A stretch of 47,500 nt of DNA. It comes from Glandiceps talaboti (taxonomy: Eukaryota > Hemichordata > Enteropneusta > Spengelidae). The DNA lies in assembly GCF_964340395.1 (NCBI RefSeq), contig NC_135557.1:24706563-24754062 (forward strand), written 5' to 3'. The notes below the pieces were generated by a model, which worked only from the letters and a program-made list of their open reading frames with translations, made no database searches and was not told the origin of the DNA. The translations under genes and the position numbers were made by a program. This document shows, piece after piece, positions 12,531 to 28,588 of the stretch; positions within the stretch are counted from its first letter, which is position 1; each line of letters begins with the position of its first letter.

Positions 12531-15500
12531 CAACTGTGTATAATGCCAATCCGAGTAACATACACATCAAATACAAATACTGTGTAATATGGTGCCAGTT
12601 CTGGCAATACACATACCACATACCAACACTATCTAGTATAGTACCAACCCTATGAACATACACACCAAGTACCAATACCATCTAATATAATACCAACTGT
12701 AGCAACATACACACCAAATACCAACACTGTCCAGTATAATACCAACTGTAGCAACATACACACCAAATACCAAGACTGTCTAGTATAGTTCCAACCCTAA
12801 CAACATACACACCAAATTCCAATACTGTCTAGTATAGTTCCAACCCTAGCAACATACACACCAAATACCAAGACTGTCTAATATAGTTCCAACCCTAGCA
12901 ACATACACACCAAATACCAATACTGTCTAGTATAGTGCCAACCCTAGCAACATACACACCAAATACCAATACTGTCTAATATAGTGCCAACCCTAGCAAC
13001 ATACACATCACATACAAATACTGTCTATAGTGCCAACCCTAGCAACGTACACACCAAATACCAATACTGTCTAGTATAGTGCCAAGCACTGCCAACCCTA
13101 ACAACATACACATCACATACAAATACTGTCTATAGTGCCAACCCTAGCAACATACACACCAAATTCCAACACTGTCTAGTATAGTGCCAACCTAGCAACA
13201 TACACACCAAATACCAATACTGTCTAATATAGTGTCAACCCTAGCAACATACACATCACATACAAATACTGTCTATAGTGCCAACCCTAGCAACATACAC
13301 ACCAAATACCAATACTGTCTAGTATAGTGCCAACCCTAGCAACATACACACCAAATTCCAACACTGTCTAGTATTGTGCCAACCCTAGCAACGTACACAC
13401 CAAATACCAATACTGTCTAGTATAGTGCCAACCTAGCAACATACAAACCAAATTCCAACACTGTCTAGTATAGTGCCAACCCTAGCAACGTACACACCAA
13501 ATACCAATACTGTCTAGTATAGTGCCAACCTAGCAGCATACACACCAAATTCCAATACTGTCTAGTATAGTGCCAACCCTAGCAACGTACACACCAAATA
13601 CCAATACTGTCTAGTATAGTGCCAACCCTAGCAACATACACACCAAATTCCAATACTGTCTAATATAGTGCCAACCCTAACAACATACACACCAAATTCC
13701 AATACTGTCTAATATAGTGCCAACCCTAACAACATACACACCAAATTCCAATACTGTCTAATATAGTGCCAACCCTAACAACATACATACCAAATTCCAA
13801 CACTGTCTAGTATAGTGCCAACCTAGCAGCATACACACCAAATACCAACACTGTCTAGTAGAGTGCCAACCCTAGCAACATACACACCAAATTCTAATAC
13901 TGTCTAGTATAGTGCCAACCCTAGCAACGTACACACCAAATACCAATACTGTCTAGTATAGTGCCAACCTAGCAACATACACACCAAATTCCAACACTGT
14001 CTAGTATAGTGCCAATCCTAGCAACGTACACACCAAATACCAATACTGTCTAGTATAGTGCCAACCTAGCAACATACACACCAAATTCCAACACTGTCTA
14101 GTATAGTGCCAACCCTAGCAACGTACACACCAAATACCAACACTGTCTAGTATAGTGCCAACCTAGCAGCATACACACCAAATTCCAATACTGTCTAGTA
14201 TAGTGCCAACCCTAGCAACGTACACACCAAATACCAATACTGTCTAGTATAGTGCCAACCCTAGCAACATACACACCGAATTCCAATACTGTCTAATATA
14301 GTGCCAACCCTAACAACATACACACCAAATTCCAATACTGTCTAATATAGTGCCAACCCTAACAACATACATACCAAATTCCAATACTGTGTAGTATAGT
14401 GCCAACCCGAGGAACATACACACCAAATACAAATACTGTGTAATATGGTGCCAGTCCTGGCAATACACATACCACATACCAGCACTATCTAGTATAGTGC
14501 CAACCCTATGAACATACACACCAAGTACCAATACCATGTAATATAATACCAACTGTAGCAACATACAAACCAAATACCAAGACTTTCTAGTATAGTTCCA
14601 ACCCTAGCAACGTACACACCAAATACTAAGACTGTCTAGTATAGTTCCAACCCTAGCAACATACACACCAAATACCAACACTGTCTAGTATAGTGCCAAC
14701 CTAGCAACATACACACCAAATACAAATACTGTCTAGTATAATGCCAACCCTAGCAACATACACACCAAATACCAACACTGTCTAATATAGTGCCAACCCT
14801 AGCAACATACACACCAATTATCAACACTGTCTAGTATAGTGCCAAACTAGCAACATACACACCAAATACCAATACTGTCTAATATAGTGCCAACCATAGC
14901 AACATACACATCACATACAAATACTGTCTATAGTGCCAACCCTAGCAACATACACACCAAATTCCAACACTGTCTAGTATAGTGCCAACCTAGCAACATA
15001 CACACCAAATACCAATACTGTCTAATATAGTGCGAAACCTAGCAACATACACATCACATACAAATACTGTTTATAGTGCCAACCCTAGCAACGTTCACAC
15101 CAAATACCAATACTGTCTAGTATACTGCCAACCCTAGCAACATACACATCACATACAAATACTGTCTATAGTGCCAACACTAACAACATACACACCAAAT
15201 TCCAATACTGTCTAGTATAGTGCCAACCCTAGCAACATACACACCAAATTCCAACACTGTCTAGTATAGTGCCAACCTAGCAACATACACACCAAATACC
15301 AACACTGTCTAGTATAGTGCCAACCCTAGCAACATTCACATCACATACAAATACTGTCTAGTATAGTGCCAACCTAACAACATACACATCACATACAAAT
15401 ACTGTTTATAGTGCCAACCCTAGCAACGTACACACCAAATACCAATACTGTCTAGTATAGTGCCAACCCTAGCAACATACACACCAAATTCCAACACTGT

Positions 15501-18500
15501 CTAGTATAGTGCCAACCCTAGCAACATACACACCAAATACCAATACTGTCTAGTATAGTGCCAACCTAGCAACATACACACCAAATTCCAACACTGTCTA
15601 GTATAGTGCCAACCCTAGCAACGTACACACCAAATACCAATACTGTCTAGTATAGTGCCAACCTAGCAACATACACACCAAATTCCAACACTGTCTAGTA
15701 TTGTGCCAACCCTAGCAACGTACACACCAAATACCAATACTGTCTAGTATAGTGCCAACCTAGCAACATATACACCAAATTCCAATACTGTCTAGTATAT
15801 ATATAGTGCCAACCCTAGCAACGTACACACCAAATACCAATACTGTCTAGTATAGTGCCAACCTAGCAACATACACACCAAATTCCAACACTGTCTAGTA
15901 TAGTGCCAACCCTAGCAACGTACACACCAAATACCAATACTGTCTAGTATAGTGCCAACCTAGCAACATACACACCAAATTCCAACACTGTCTAGTATAG
16001 TGCCAACCCTAGCAACGTACACACCAAATACCAATACTGTCTAGTATAGTGCCAACCTAGCAACATACACACCAAATTCCAACACTGTCTAGTATTGTGC
16101 CAACCCTAGCAACGTACACACCAAATACCAATACTGTCTAGTATAGTGCCAACCTAGCAACATACAAACCAAATTCCAACACTGTCTAGTATAGTGCCAA
16201 CCCTAGCAACGTACACACCAAATACCAATACTGTCTAGTATAGTGCCAACCTAGCAGCATACACACCAAATTCCAATACTGTCTAGTATAGTGCCAACCC
16301 TAGCAACGTACACACCAAATACCAATACTGTCTAGTATAGTGCCAACCCTAGCAACATACACACCAAATTCCAATACTGTCTAATATAGTGCCAACCCTA
16401 ACAACATACACACCAAATTCCAATACTGTCTAGTATAGTGCCAACCTAGCAGCATACACACCAAATTCCAATACTGTCTAGTATAGTGCCAACCCTAGCA
16501 ACGTACACACCAAATACCAATACTGTCTAGTATAGTGCCAACCCTAGCAACATACACACCGAATTCCAATACTGTCTAATATAGTGCCAACCCTAACAAC
16601 ATACACACCAAATTCCAATACTGTCTAATATAGTGCCAACCCTAACAACATACATACCAAATTCCAATACTGTGTAGTATAGTGCCAACCCGAGGAACAT
16701 ACACACCAAATACAAATACTGTGTAATATGGTGCCAGTCCTGGCAATACACATACCACATACCAGCACTATCTAGTATAGTGCCAACCCTATGAACATAC
16801 ACACCAAGTACCAATACCATGTAATATAATACCAACTGTAGCAACATACAAACCAAATACCAAGACTTTCTAGTATAGTTCCAACCCTAGCAACGTACAC
16901 ACCAAATACTAAGACTGTCTAGTATAGTTCCAACCCTAGCAACATACACACCAAATACCAACACTGTCTAGTATAGTGCCAACCTAGCAACATACACACC
17001 AAATACAAATACTGTCTAGTATAATGCCAACCCTAGCAACATACACACCAAATACCAACACTGTCTAATATAGTGCCAACCCTAGCAACATACACACCAA
17101 TTATCAACACTGTCTAGTATAGTGCCAAACTAGCAACATACACACCAAATACCAATACTGTCTAATATAGTGCCAACCATAGCAACATACACATCACATA
17201 CAAATACTGTCTATAGTGCCAACCCTAGCAACATACACACCAAATTCCAACACTGTCTAGTATAGTGCCAACCTAGCAACATACACACCAAATACCAATA
17301 CTGTCTAATATAGTGCGAAACCTAGCAACATACACATCACATACAAATACTGTTTATAGTGCCAACCCTAGCAACGTTCACACCAAATACCAATACTGTC
17401 TAGTATACTGCCAACCCTAGCAACATACACATCACATACAAATACTGTCTATAGTGCCAACACTAACAACATACACACCAAATTCCAATACTGTCTAGTA
17501 TAGTGCCAACCCTAGCAACATACACACCAAATTCCAACACTGTCTAGTATAGTGCCAACCTAGCAACATACACACCAAATACCAACACTGTCTAGTATAG
17601 TGCCAACCCTAGCAACATTCACATCACATACAAATACTGTCTAGTATAGTGCCAACCTAACAACATACACATCACATACAAATACTGTTTATAGTGCCAA
17701 CCCTAGCAACGTACACACCAAATACCAATACTGTCTAGTATAGTGCCAACCCTAGCAACATACACACCAAATTCCAACACTGTCTAGTATAGTGCCAACC
17801 CTAGCAACATACACACCAAATACCAATACTGTCTAGTATAGTGCCAACCTAGCAACATACACACCAAATTCCAACACTGTCTAGTATAGTGCCAACCCTA
17901 GCAACGTACACACCAAATACCAATACTGTCTAGTATAGTGCCAACCTAGCAACATACACACCAAATTCCAACACTGTCTAGTATTGTGCCAACCCTAGCA
18001 ACGTACACACCAAATACCAATACTGTCTAGTATAGTGCCAACCTAGCAACATATACACCAAATTCCAATACTGTCTAGTATATATATAGTGCCAACCCTA
18101 GCAACGTACACACCAAATACCAATACTGTCTAGTATAGTGCCAACCTAGCAACATACACACCAAATTCCAACACTGTCTAGTATAGTGCCAACCCTAGCA
18201 ACGTACACACCAAATACCAATACTGTCTAGTATAGTGCCAACCTAGCAACATACACACCAAATTCCAACACTGTCTAGTATAGTGCCAACCCTAGCAACG
18301 TACACACCAAATACCAATACTGTCTAGTATAGTGCCAACCTAGCAACATACACACCAAATTCCAACACTGTCTAGTATTGTGCCAACCCTAGCAACGTAC
18401 ACACCAAATACCAATACTGTCTAGTATAGTGCCAACCTAGCAACATACAAACCAAATTCCAACACTGTCTAGTATAGTGCCAACCCTAGCAACGTACACA

Positions 18501-21500
18501 CCAAATACCAATACTGTCTAGTATAGTGCCAACCTAGCAGCATACACACCAAATTCCAATACTGTCTAGTATAGTGCCAACCCTAGCAACGTACACACCA
18601 AATACCAATACTGTCTAGTATAGTGCCAACCCTAGCAACATACACACCAAATTCCAATACTGTCTAATATAGTGCCAACCCTAACAACATACACACCAAA
18701 TTCCAATACTGTCTAATATAGTGCCAACCCTAACAACATACACACCAAATTCCAATACTGTCTAATATAGTGCCAACCCTAACAACATACATACCAAATT
18801 CCAATACTGTCTAGTATAGTGCCAACCTAGCAGCATACACACCAAATACCAACACTGTCTAGTAGAGTGCCAACCCTAGCAACATACACACCAAATTCTA
18901 ATACTGTCTAGTATAGTGCCAACCCTAGCAACGTACACACCAAATACCAATACTGTCTAGTATAGTGCCAACCTAGCAACATACACACCAAATTCCAACA
19001 CTGTCTAGTATAGTGCCAATCCTAGCAACGTACACACCAAATACCAATACTGTCTAGTATAGTGCCAACCTAGCAACATACACACCAAATTCCAACACTG
19101 TCTAGTATAGTGCCAACCCTAGCAACGTACACACCAAATACCAATACTGTCTAGTATAGTGCCAACCCTAGCAACATACACACCGAATTCCAATACTGTC
19201 TAATATAGTGCCAACCCTAACAACATACACACCAAATTCCAATACTGTCTAATATAGTGCCAACCCTAACAACATACATACCAAATTCCAATACTGTGTA
19301 GTATAGTGCCAACCTAGCAACATACACACCAAATTCCAACACTGTCTAGTATTGTGCCAACCCTAACAACATACACACCAAATTCCAATACTGTCTAGTA
19401 TTGTGCAAACCCTAGCAACATACACACCAAATACCAACACTGTCTAGTATTGTGCCAACCCTAACAACATACACATCACATACAAATACTGTCTATAGTG
19501 CCAACCCTAGCAACGTACATATCAAATACCAATACTGTCTAGTATAGTGCCAACCCTAGCAACATACACATCACATACAAATACTGTCTATAGTGCCAAC
19601 CCTAGCAACGTACATATCAAATACCAATACTGTCTAGTATAGTGCCAACCCTAGCAACATACACATCACATACAAATACTGTCTATAGTGCCAACCCTAG
19701 CAACGTACATACCAAATACCAATACTGTCTAGTATAGTGCCAACCTAGCAACATACACACCAAATTCCAACACTGTCTAGTATAGTGCCAACCCTAGCAA
19801 CGTACACACACACCAAATACCAATACTGTCTAGTATAGTGCCAACCTAGCAACATACACACCAAATTCCAACACTGTCTAGTATAGTGCCAACCCTAGCA
19901 ACGTACACACCAAATACCAATACTGTCTAGTATAGTGCCAACCTAGCAACATACACACCAAATTCCAACACTGTCTAGTATTGTGCCAACCCTAGCAACG
20001 TACACACCAAATACCAATACTGTCTAGTATAGTGCCAACCTAGCAACATACAAACCAAATTCCAACACTGTCTAGTATAGTGCCAACCCTAGCAACGTAC
20101 ACACCAAATACCAATACTGTCTAGTATAGTGCCAACCTAGCAGCATACACACCAAATTCCAATACTGTCTAGTATAGTGCCAACCCTAGCAACGTACACA
20201 CCAAATACCAATACTGTCTAGTATAGTGCCAACCCTAGCAACATACACACCAAATTCCAATACTGTCTAATATAGTGCCAACCCTAACAACATACACACC
20301 AAATTCCAATACTGTCTAATATAGTGCCAACCCTAACAACATACACACCAAATTCCAATACTGTCTAATATAGTGCCAACCCTAACAACATACATACCAA
20401 ATTCCAATACTGTCTAGTAGAGTGCCAACCCTAGCAACATACACACCAAATTCTAATACTGTCTAGTATAGTGCCAACCCTAGCAACGTACACACCAAAT
20501 ACCAATACTGTCTAGTATAGTGCCAACCTAGCAACATACACACCAAATTCCAACACTGTCTAGTATAGTGCCAATCCTAGCAACGTACACACCAAATACC
20601 AATACTGTCTAGTATAGTGCCAACCTAGCAACATACACACCAAATTCCAACACTGTCTAGTATAGTGCCAACCCTAGCAACGTACACACCAAATACCAAC
20701 ACTGTCTAGTATAGTGCCAACCTAGCAGCATACACACCAAATTCCAATACTGTCTAGTATAGTGCCAACCCTAGCAACGTACACACCAAATACCAATACT
20801 GTCTAGTATAGTGCCAACCCTAGCAACATACACACCGAATTCCAATACTGTCTAATATAGTGCCAACCCTAACAACATACACACCAAATTCCAATACTGT
20901 CTAATATAGTGCCAACCCTAACAACATACATACCAAATTCCAATACTGTGTAGTATAGTGCCAACCTAGCAACATACACACCAAATTCCAACACTGTCTA
21001 GTATTGTGCCAACCCTAACAACATACACACCAAATTCCAATACTGTCTAGTATTGTGCAAACCCTAGCAACATACACACCAAATACCAACACTGTCTAGT
21101 ATTGTGCCAACCCTAACAACATACACATCACATACAAATACTGTCTATAGTGCCAACCCTAGCAACGTACATATCAAATACCAATACTGTCTAGTATAGT
21201 GCCAACCCTAGCAACATACACATCACATACAAATACTGTCTATAGTGCCAACCCTAGCAACGTACATATCAAATACCAATACTGTCTAGTATAGTGCCAA
21301 CCCTAGCAACATACACATCACATACAAATACTGTCTATAGTGCCAACCCTAGCAACGTACATACCAAATACCAATACTGTCTAGTATAGTGCCAACCCTA
21401 GCAACGTACACACCAAATACCAACACTGTCTAGTATTGTGCCAACCCTAGCAACGTACACACCAAATACCAACACTGTCTAGTATTGTGCCAACCCTAGC

Positions 21501-24500
21501 AACGTACACACCAAATTCCAATACTGTCTAGCATTGTGCCAACCCTAGCAACGTACACACCAAATACCAACACTGTCTAGCATTGTGCCAACCCTAGCAA
21601 CGTACACACCAAATACCAACACTGTCTAGTATTGTGCCAACCCTAGCAACGTACACACCAAATACCAACACTGTCTAGTATTGTGCCAACCCTAGCAACG
21701 TACACACCAAATTCCAACACTGTCTAGTATAGTGCCAACCCTAGCAACATACACATCACATACCAACACTGTCTAGTATTGTGCCAACCCTAGCAACGTA
21801 CACACCAAATACCAACACTGTCTAGTATAATGAAATCCTAGCAACATACACACCAAATACCAACACTGTCTAGTATTGTGCCAACCCTAGCAACGTACAC
21901 ACCAAATTCCAATACTGTCTAGTATAGTGCCAACCCTAGCAACATACACATCACATACAAATACTGTCTAGTATAGTGCCAACCCTAACAACGTATACAC
22001 CAAATTCCAATACTGTCTAGTATAGTGCCAACCCTAACAACGTACACACCAAATTCCAACACTGTCTAGTATTGTGCCAACCTAGCAACATACACACCAA
22101 ATACCAACTCTGTCTAGTATAGTGCCAACCCTAGCAACATACACACCAAATTCCAATACTGTCTAGTATTGTGCCAACCCTAGCAACGTACACACCAAAT
22201 ACCAACACTGTCTAGTATAGTGCCAACCCTAGCAACGTACACACCAAATACCAACACTGTCTAGTATTGTGCCAACCCTAGCAACGTACACAACAAATAC
22301 CAATACTGTTTAGTATAGTGCCAACCCTAGCAACGTACACACCAAATTCCAATACTGTCTAGTATAGTGCCAACCTAGCAACGTACACACCAAATACCAA
22401 CACTGTCTAGTATTGTGCCAACCCTAGCAACGTACACACCAAATACCAATACTGTCTAGTATTGTGCCAACTCTAGCAACGTACACACCAAATACCAACA
22501 CTGTCTAGTATTGTGCCAACCCTAGCAACGTACACACCAAATACCAACACTGTCTAGTATTGTGCAAACCCTAGCAACGTACACACCAAATACCAACACT
22601 GTCTAGTATTGTGCCAACCCTAGCAACGTACACACCAAATACCAACACTGTCTAGCATTGTGCCAACCCTAGCAACGTACACACCAAATACCAACACTGT
22701 CTAGCATTGTGCCAACCCTAGCAACGTACACACCAAATACCAACACTGTCTAGTATAGTGCCAACCCTAGCAACGTACACACCAAATACCAACACTGTCT
22801 AGTAGAGTGCCAACCCTAGCAACATACACACCAAATTCCAACACTGTCTAGCATTGTGCCAACCCTAGCAACGTACACACCAAATACCAATACTGTCTAG
22901 TATAGTGCCAACCTAGCAACATACACACCAAATTCCAACACTGTCTAGTATAGTGCCAACCCTAGCAACGTACACACCAAATACCAACACTGTCTAGTAT
23001 AGTGCCAACCTAGCAGCATACACACCAAATTCCAATACTGTCTAGTATAGTGCCAACCCTAGCAACGTACACACCAAATACCAATACTGTCTAGTATAGT
23101 GCCAACCCTAGCAACATACACACCGAATTCCAATACTGTCTAATATAGTGCCAACCCTAACAACATACATACCAAATTCCAATACTGTGTAGTATAGTGC
23201 CAACCTAGCAACATACACACCAAATTCCAACACTGTCTAGTATTGTGCCAACCCTAACAACATACACACCAAATTCCAATACTGTCTAGTATAGTGCCAA
23301 CCCTAGCAACATACACACCAAATACCAACACTGTCTAGTATAGTGCCAACCCTAGCAATATACACACCAAATACCAACACTGTCTAGTATAGTGCCAACC
23401 CTAGCAACGTACACATCACATACAAATACTGTCTAGTATTGTGCCAACCCTAGCAACGTACATATCAAATACCAATACTGTCTAGTATAGTGCCAACCCT
23501 AGCAACGTACACACCAAATACCAACACTGTCTAGTATAATGAAATCCTAGCAACATACACACCAAATTCCAATGCTGTCTAGTATAGTGCCAACCCTAGC
23601 AACATACACATCACATACAAATACTGTCTATAGTGCCAACCCTAGCAACGTACATATCAAATACCAATACTGTCTAGTATAGTGCCAACCCTAGCAACAT
23701 ACACATCACATACAAATACTGTCTATAGTGCCAACCCTAGCAACGTACATACCAAATACCAATACTGTCTAGTATAGTGCCAACCCTAGCAACGTACACA
23801 CCAAATACCAACACTGTCTAGTATTGTGCCAACCCTAGCAACATACACATCACATACAAATACTGTCTAGTATAGTGCCAACCCTAACAACGTACACACC
23901 AAATTCCAATACTGTCTAGTATAGTGCCAACCCTAACAACGTACACACCAAATTACAACACTGTCTAGTATTGTGCCAACCTAGCAACATACACACCAAA
24001 TACCAACACTGTCTAGTATAGTGCCAACCCTAGCAACATACACACCAAATTCCAATACTGTCTAGTATTGTGCCAACCCTAGCAACGTACACACCAAATA
24101 CCAACACTGTCTAGTATAGTGCCAACCCTAGCAACGTACACACCAAATACCAACACTGTCTAGTATTGTGCCAACCCTAGCAACGTACACAACAAATACC
24201 AATACTGTTTAGTATAGTGCCAACCCTAGCAACGTACACACCAAATTCCAATACTGTCTAGTATAGTGCCAACCTAGCAACGTACACACCAAATACCAAC
24301 ACTGTCTAGTATTGTGCCAACCCTAGCAACGTACACACCAAATACCAATACTGTCTAGTATTGTGCCAACTCTAGCAAAGTACACACCAAATACCAACAC
24401 TGTCTAGTATTGTGCCAACCCTAGCAACGTACACACCAAATACCAACACTGTCTAGTATTGTGCAAACCCTAGCAACGTACACACCAAATTCCAATACTG

Positions 24501-25959
24501 TCTAGTATAGTGCCAACCTAGCAACGTACACACCAAATACCAACACTGTCTAGTATTGTGCCAACCCTAGCAACGTACACACCAAATACCAATACTGTCT
24601 AGTATTGTGCCAACTCTAGCAAAGTACACACCAAATACCAACACTGTCTAGTATTGTGCCAACCCTAGCAACGTACACACCAAATACCAACACTGTCTAG
24701 TATTGTGCAAACCCTAGCAACGTACACACCAAATACCAACACTGTCTAGTATTGTGCCAACCCTAGCAACGTACACACCAAATACCAACACTGTCTAGTA
24801 TTGTGCCAACCCTAGCAACGTACACACCAAATACCAACACTGTCTAGTATAGTGCCAACCCTAGCAACGTACACACCAAATACCAACACTGTCTAGTATT
24901 GTGCCAACCCTAGCAACGTACACAACAAATACCAATACTGTTTAGTATAGTGCCAACCCTAGCAACGTACACACCAAATTCCAATACTGTCTAGTATAGT
25001 GCCAACCTAGCAACGTACACACCAAATACCAACACTGTCTAGTATTGTGCCAACCCTAGCAACGTACACACCAAATACCAATACTGTCTAGTATTGTGCC
25101 AACTCTAGCAACGTACACACCAAATACCAACACTGTCTAGTATTGTGCCAACCCTAGCAACGTACACACCAAATACCAACACTGTCTAGTATTGTGCAAA
25201 CCCTAGCAACGTACACACCAAATACCAACACTGTCTAGTATTGTGCCAACCCTAGCAACGTACACACCAAATACCAACACTGTCTAGCATTGTGCCAACC
25301 CTAGCAACGTACACACCAAATACCAACACTGTCTAGCATTGTGCCAACCCTAGCAACGTACACACCAAATACCAACACTGTCTAGTATAGTGCCAACCCT
25401 AGCAACGTACACACCAAATACCAACACTGTCTAGTAGAGTGCCAACCCTAGCAACATACACACCAAATTCCAACACTGTCTAGCATTGTGCCAACCCTAG
25501 CAACGTACACACCAAATACCAACACTGTCTAGCATTGTGCCAACCCTAGCAACGTACACACCAAATACCAACACTGTCTAGCATTGTGCCAACCCTAGCA
25601 ACGTACACACCAAATACCAACACTGTCTAGTATAGTGCCAACCCTAGCAACGTACACACCAAATACCAACACTGTCTAGTATAGTGCCAACCCTAGCAAC
25701 GTACACACCAAATACCAATACTGTCTAGCATTGTGCCAACCCTAGCAACGTACACACCAAATACCAACACTGTCTAGTATTGTGCCAACCCTAGCAACGT
25801 ACACACCAAATACCAACACTGTCTAGTATAGTGCCAACCCTAGCAACGTACACACCAAATACCAACACTGTCTAGTATAGTGCCAACCCTAGCAACGTAC
25901 ACACCAAATTCCAACACTGTCTAGTATTGTGCCAACCCTAGCAACGTACACACCAAATT
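12531..25959. repeat. 13.4-kb satellite of ~49-bp units with higher-order structure
   Basis: Roughly 275-285 head-to-tail units, consensus about TACTGTCTAGTATAGTGCC then AACCCTAGCAACATACACAC then CAAATACCAA (49 bp). Variants lack one base (AACCTAG, 48 bp) or carry ATCACATACAAA with a short deletion (CTATAGTG). Over much of the left and centre, two unit types alternate as ~97-bp dimers; the right third is mostly the ACGTAC/TATTGTG type. Larger duplications are visible: offset 2,283 bp (about 14142-16424 repeated at 16425-18707), offset 1,652 bp near 19.4/21.05 kb, and offsets 1,901 and 732 bp among ACACAACAAATACC markers at about 22287, 24188 and 24920. Noncoding; open frames in it are artefacts. 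Lies wholly between genes A and B. Confidence 0.97.
14142..18707. repeat. 2,283-bp tandem higher-order repeat, two copies
   Basis: Rare markers recur exactly 2,283 bases apart: CACCGAATTCC at 14274 and 16557, TCTAGTATATATATAG at about 15791 and 18074, and a block at 14310-14573 identical to 16593-16856. The first copy starts where identity begins (about 14142), and the second ends near 18707 where TCTAGTAT and TCTAATAT diverge. I found no difference in the parts compared. Confidence 0.85.
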
Positions 25960-26176
25960 TGAATCAAATGTCACTCGGTGTATGAGTTAAAGGATTAAAT
26001 ATAATGGTTACGATTTGATTCAAAACAAGAAAACATTGTTTTCTTGTTTTTGTTATGTATATATTGAATGTTTCGTTATTTGGGCCGATGGCCTTGAACT
26101 ACGAAATAGAGAGACCATTACAAACAAAGAATTTGATTCAAATGTCTCTCGGTATATGATTTAAAAGTATTAAATA
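25955..26176. repeat. ~46-bp direct repeat at right edge of satellite
   Basis: ATTTGAATCAAATGTCACTC (25957 on) and ATTTGATTCAAATGTCTCTC (26131 on) head two similar ~46-bp segments ending in ATTAAAT. A partial third copy occurs near 26503. The intervening ~130 bases have no gene. Confidence 0.7.
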
Positions 26177-26194
26177 GAGCGATTAGAAAAATAT

Positions 26195-26510
26195 TGTTTG
26201 TTTTTATATAGTGCTTTCCTAATTTGTGCTCAAAACACTTTACAATTATTACCCCTGGCATGGATCTATGGCGGCACAACGGCATTTTCCTTCCTCAACT
26301 CCTTTGGGAGCATACAATCCATTGTAACTCTTAAGGCGCATAGACTTAAAGTATTCACATTGCAATCTCTACCCTTCCAGGTCCCCCATTATACAGATGG
26401 ATTGACTGAGGCACAGTCGTGGTTCAAATCTTGCACAAGGACTTTAGCTCTTCAGAAACAAATGGCAGCGATGGGCTCGAATCTGCAACCTGCAGATTCA
26501 GTTTGATTCA
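26195..26510. repeat. Probable interspersed repeat, class unknown
   Basis: Begins TTTATATAGTGCTTTCCTAA, with TGCTCAAAACACTTTACAAT soon after. The less AT-rich composition and the TATAG-GCTTT...CACTTTACA opening resemble families dispersed through many marine invertebrate genomes. A 102-codon open frame (26198-26506) has no recognisable domain; I treat it as chance. Class and full extent need a repeat-library search. Confidence 0.45.
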
Positions 26511-26529
26511 ATTGTCACTTGGCTATCAA

Positions 26530-27608
<1,079 letters not shown>

Positions 27609-27742
27609 GTCAATGTTAACAGAGATTCTGTCGAAGATGTGATATTCAGTGTACAGATACGCGATAGGTGAGAGTTAGTATTCAAAACAATAGATTGTTA
27701 ATTACTCCATGTTGTATGGCCTTCACGTTTTCATTTTTAGAA

Positions 27743-28137
27743 CCTATATCTGATTATATGCAGATTATTGAATAGAACAAATATTACTCTAATGATGTGT
27801 AAACAGCTGTTTTAATGTTACGTTTTGATGACGTTCAAAAAACTGTATCAAATTTACGCCGGCCAAGTTTACACCCCTTGAAATTCTATGTCAAATAAGT
27901 TAGAAACAAAACGCTCATCAACAGCCCTTAACATTTGTCATGTTCTCCATACATGCATACATGCGTACATACATGTATACGTGCATACATACATACATAC
28001 ATACATACATACATACATACATACATACATGCATACGTACGTACGTACGTACATGCGTACGTACGTACGTTCGTACATAGACAGACAGACGACAGACAGG
28101 CAGACAGACAGTCAGTCAGTCAGTCAGTCAGTCAGTC

Positions 28138-28198
<61 letters not shown>

Positions 28199-28556
28199 AA
28201 CCTATTTCTGATTATATGTAGATTCTTCTATAGAACAGATATTACCCTAATGAACTGTAACAGCTGTATTAATGTTAAGTTTTGATGACATGCACAAACG
28301 GACACTTTATCAAATTTACCCCATCCAAGGAGCTTATTGAGAAATATCTTAGAAGTGAAACATTCATTTACAACCCTTGACATTTGTAATGCTAATTTAA
28401 TTGTCTATTCTTATTTTCTCCATTATTCCCCCTTCATACATACATACATACATACATACATACATACATACATACACACACATACATACATACACACATA
28501 CATACACACACATACATACATACATACATACATACATACATACATACATACATACA

Positions 28557-28588
<32 letters not shown>
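27743..28588. repeat. Tandemly duplicated module: unique ~200 bp plus CATA/GACA microsatellite, two copies
   Basis: Copy 1 is 27743-28200 and copy 2 is 28201-28588. Each starts with the CCTAT[AT]TCTGATTATATG module, continues through CAACAGCCCTTAACATTTGT or CAACCCTTGACATTTGT, and ends in (CATA)n. Copy 1 adds GTAC, GACA and GTCA blocks (27946-28198). The head of copy 2 is nearly identical to 12391-12513. Confidence 0.8.

Noticed and set aside
14310-14573. 87-codon minus-strand open frame, repeated at 16593-16856
   Set aside because: Made of 49-bp satellite units; the exact repeat reflects the 2,283-bp duplication, not a gene family.
12531-25959. Regularly spaced repeats that could look like a CRISPR array
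   Set aside because: Units are contiguous with no unique spacers, and the setting is eukaryotic.
26198-26506. 102-codon open frame
   Set aside because: No recognisable domain; lies in what looks like a noncoding interspersed repeat.
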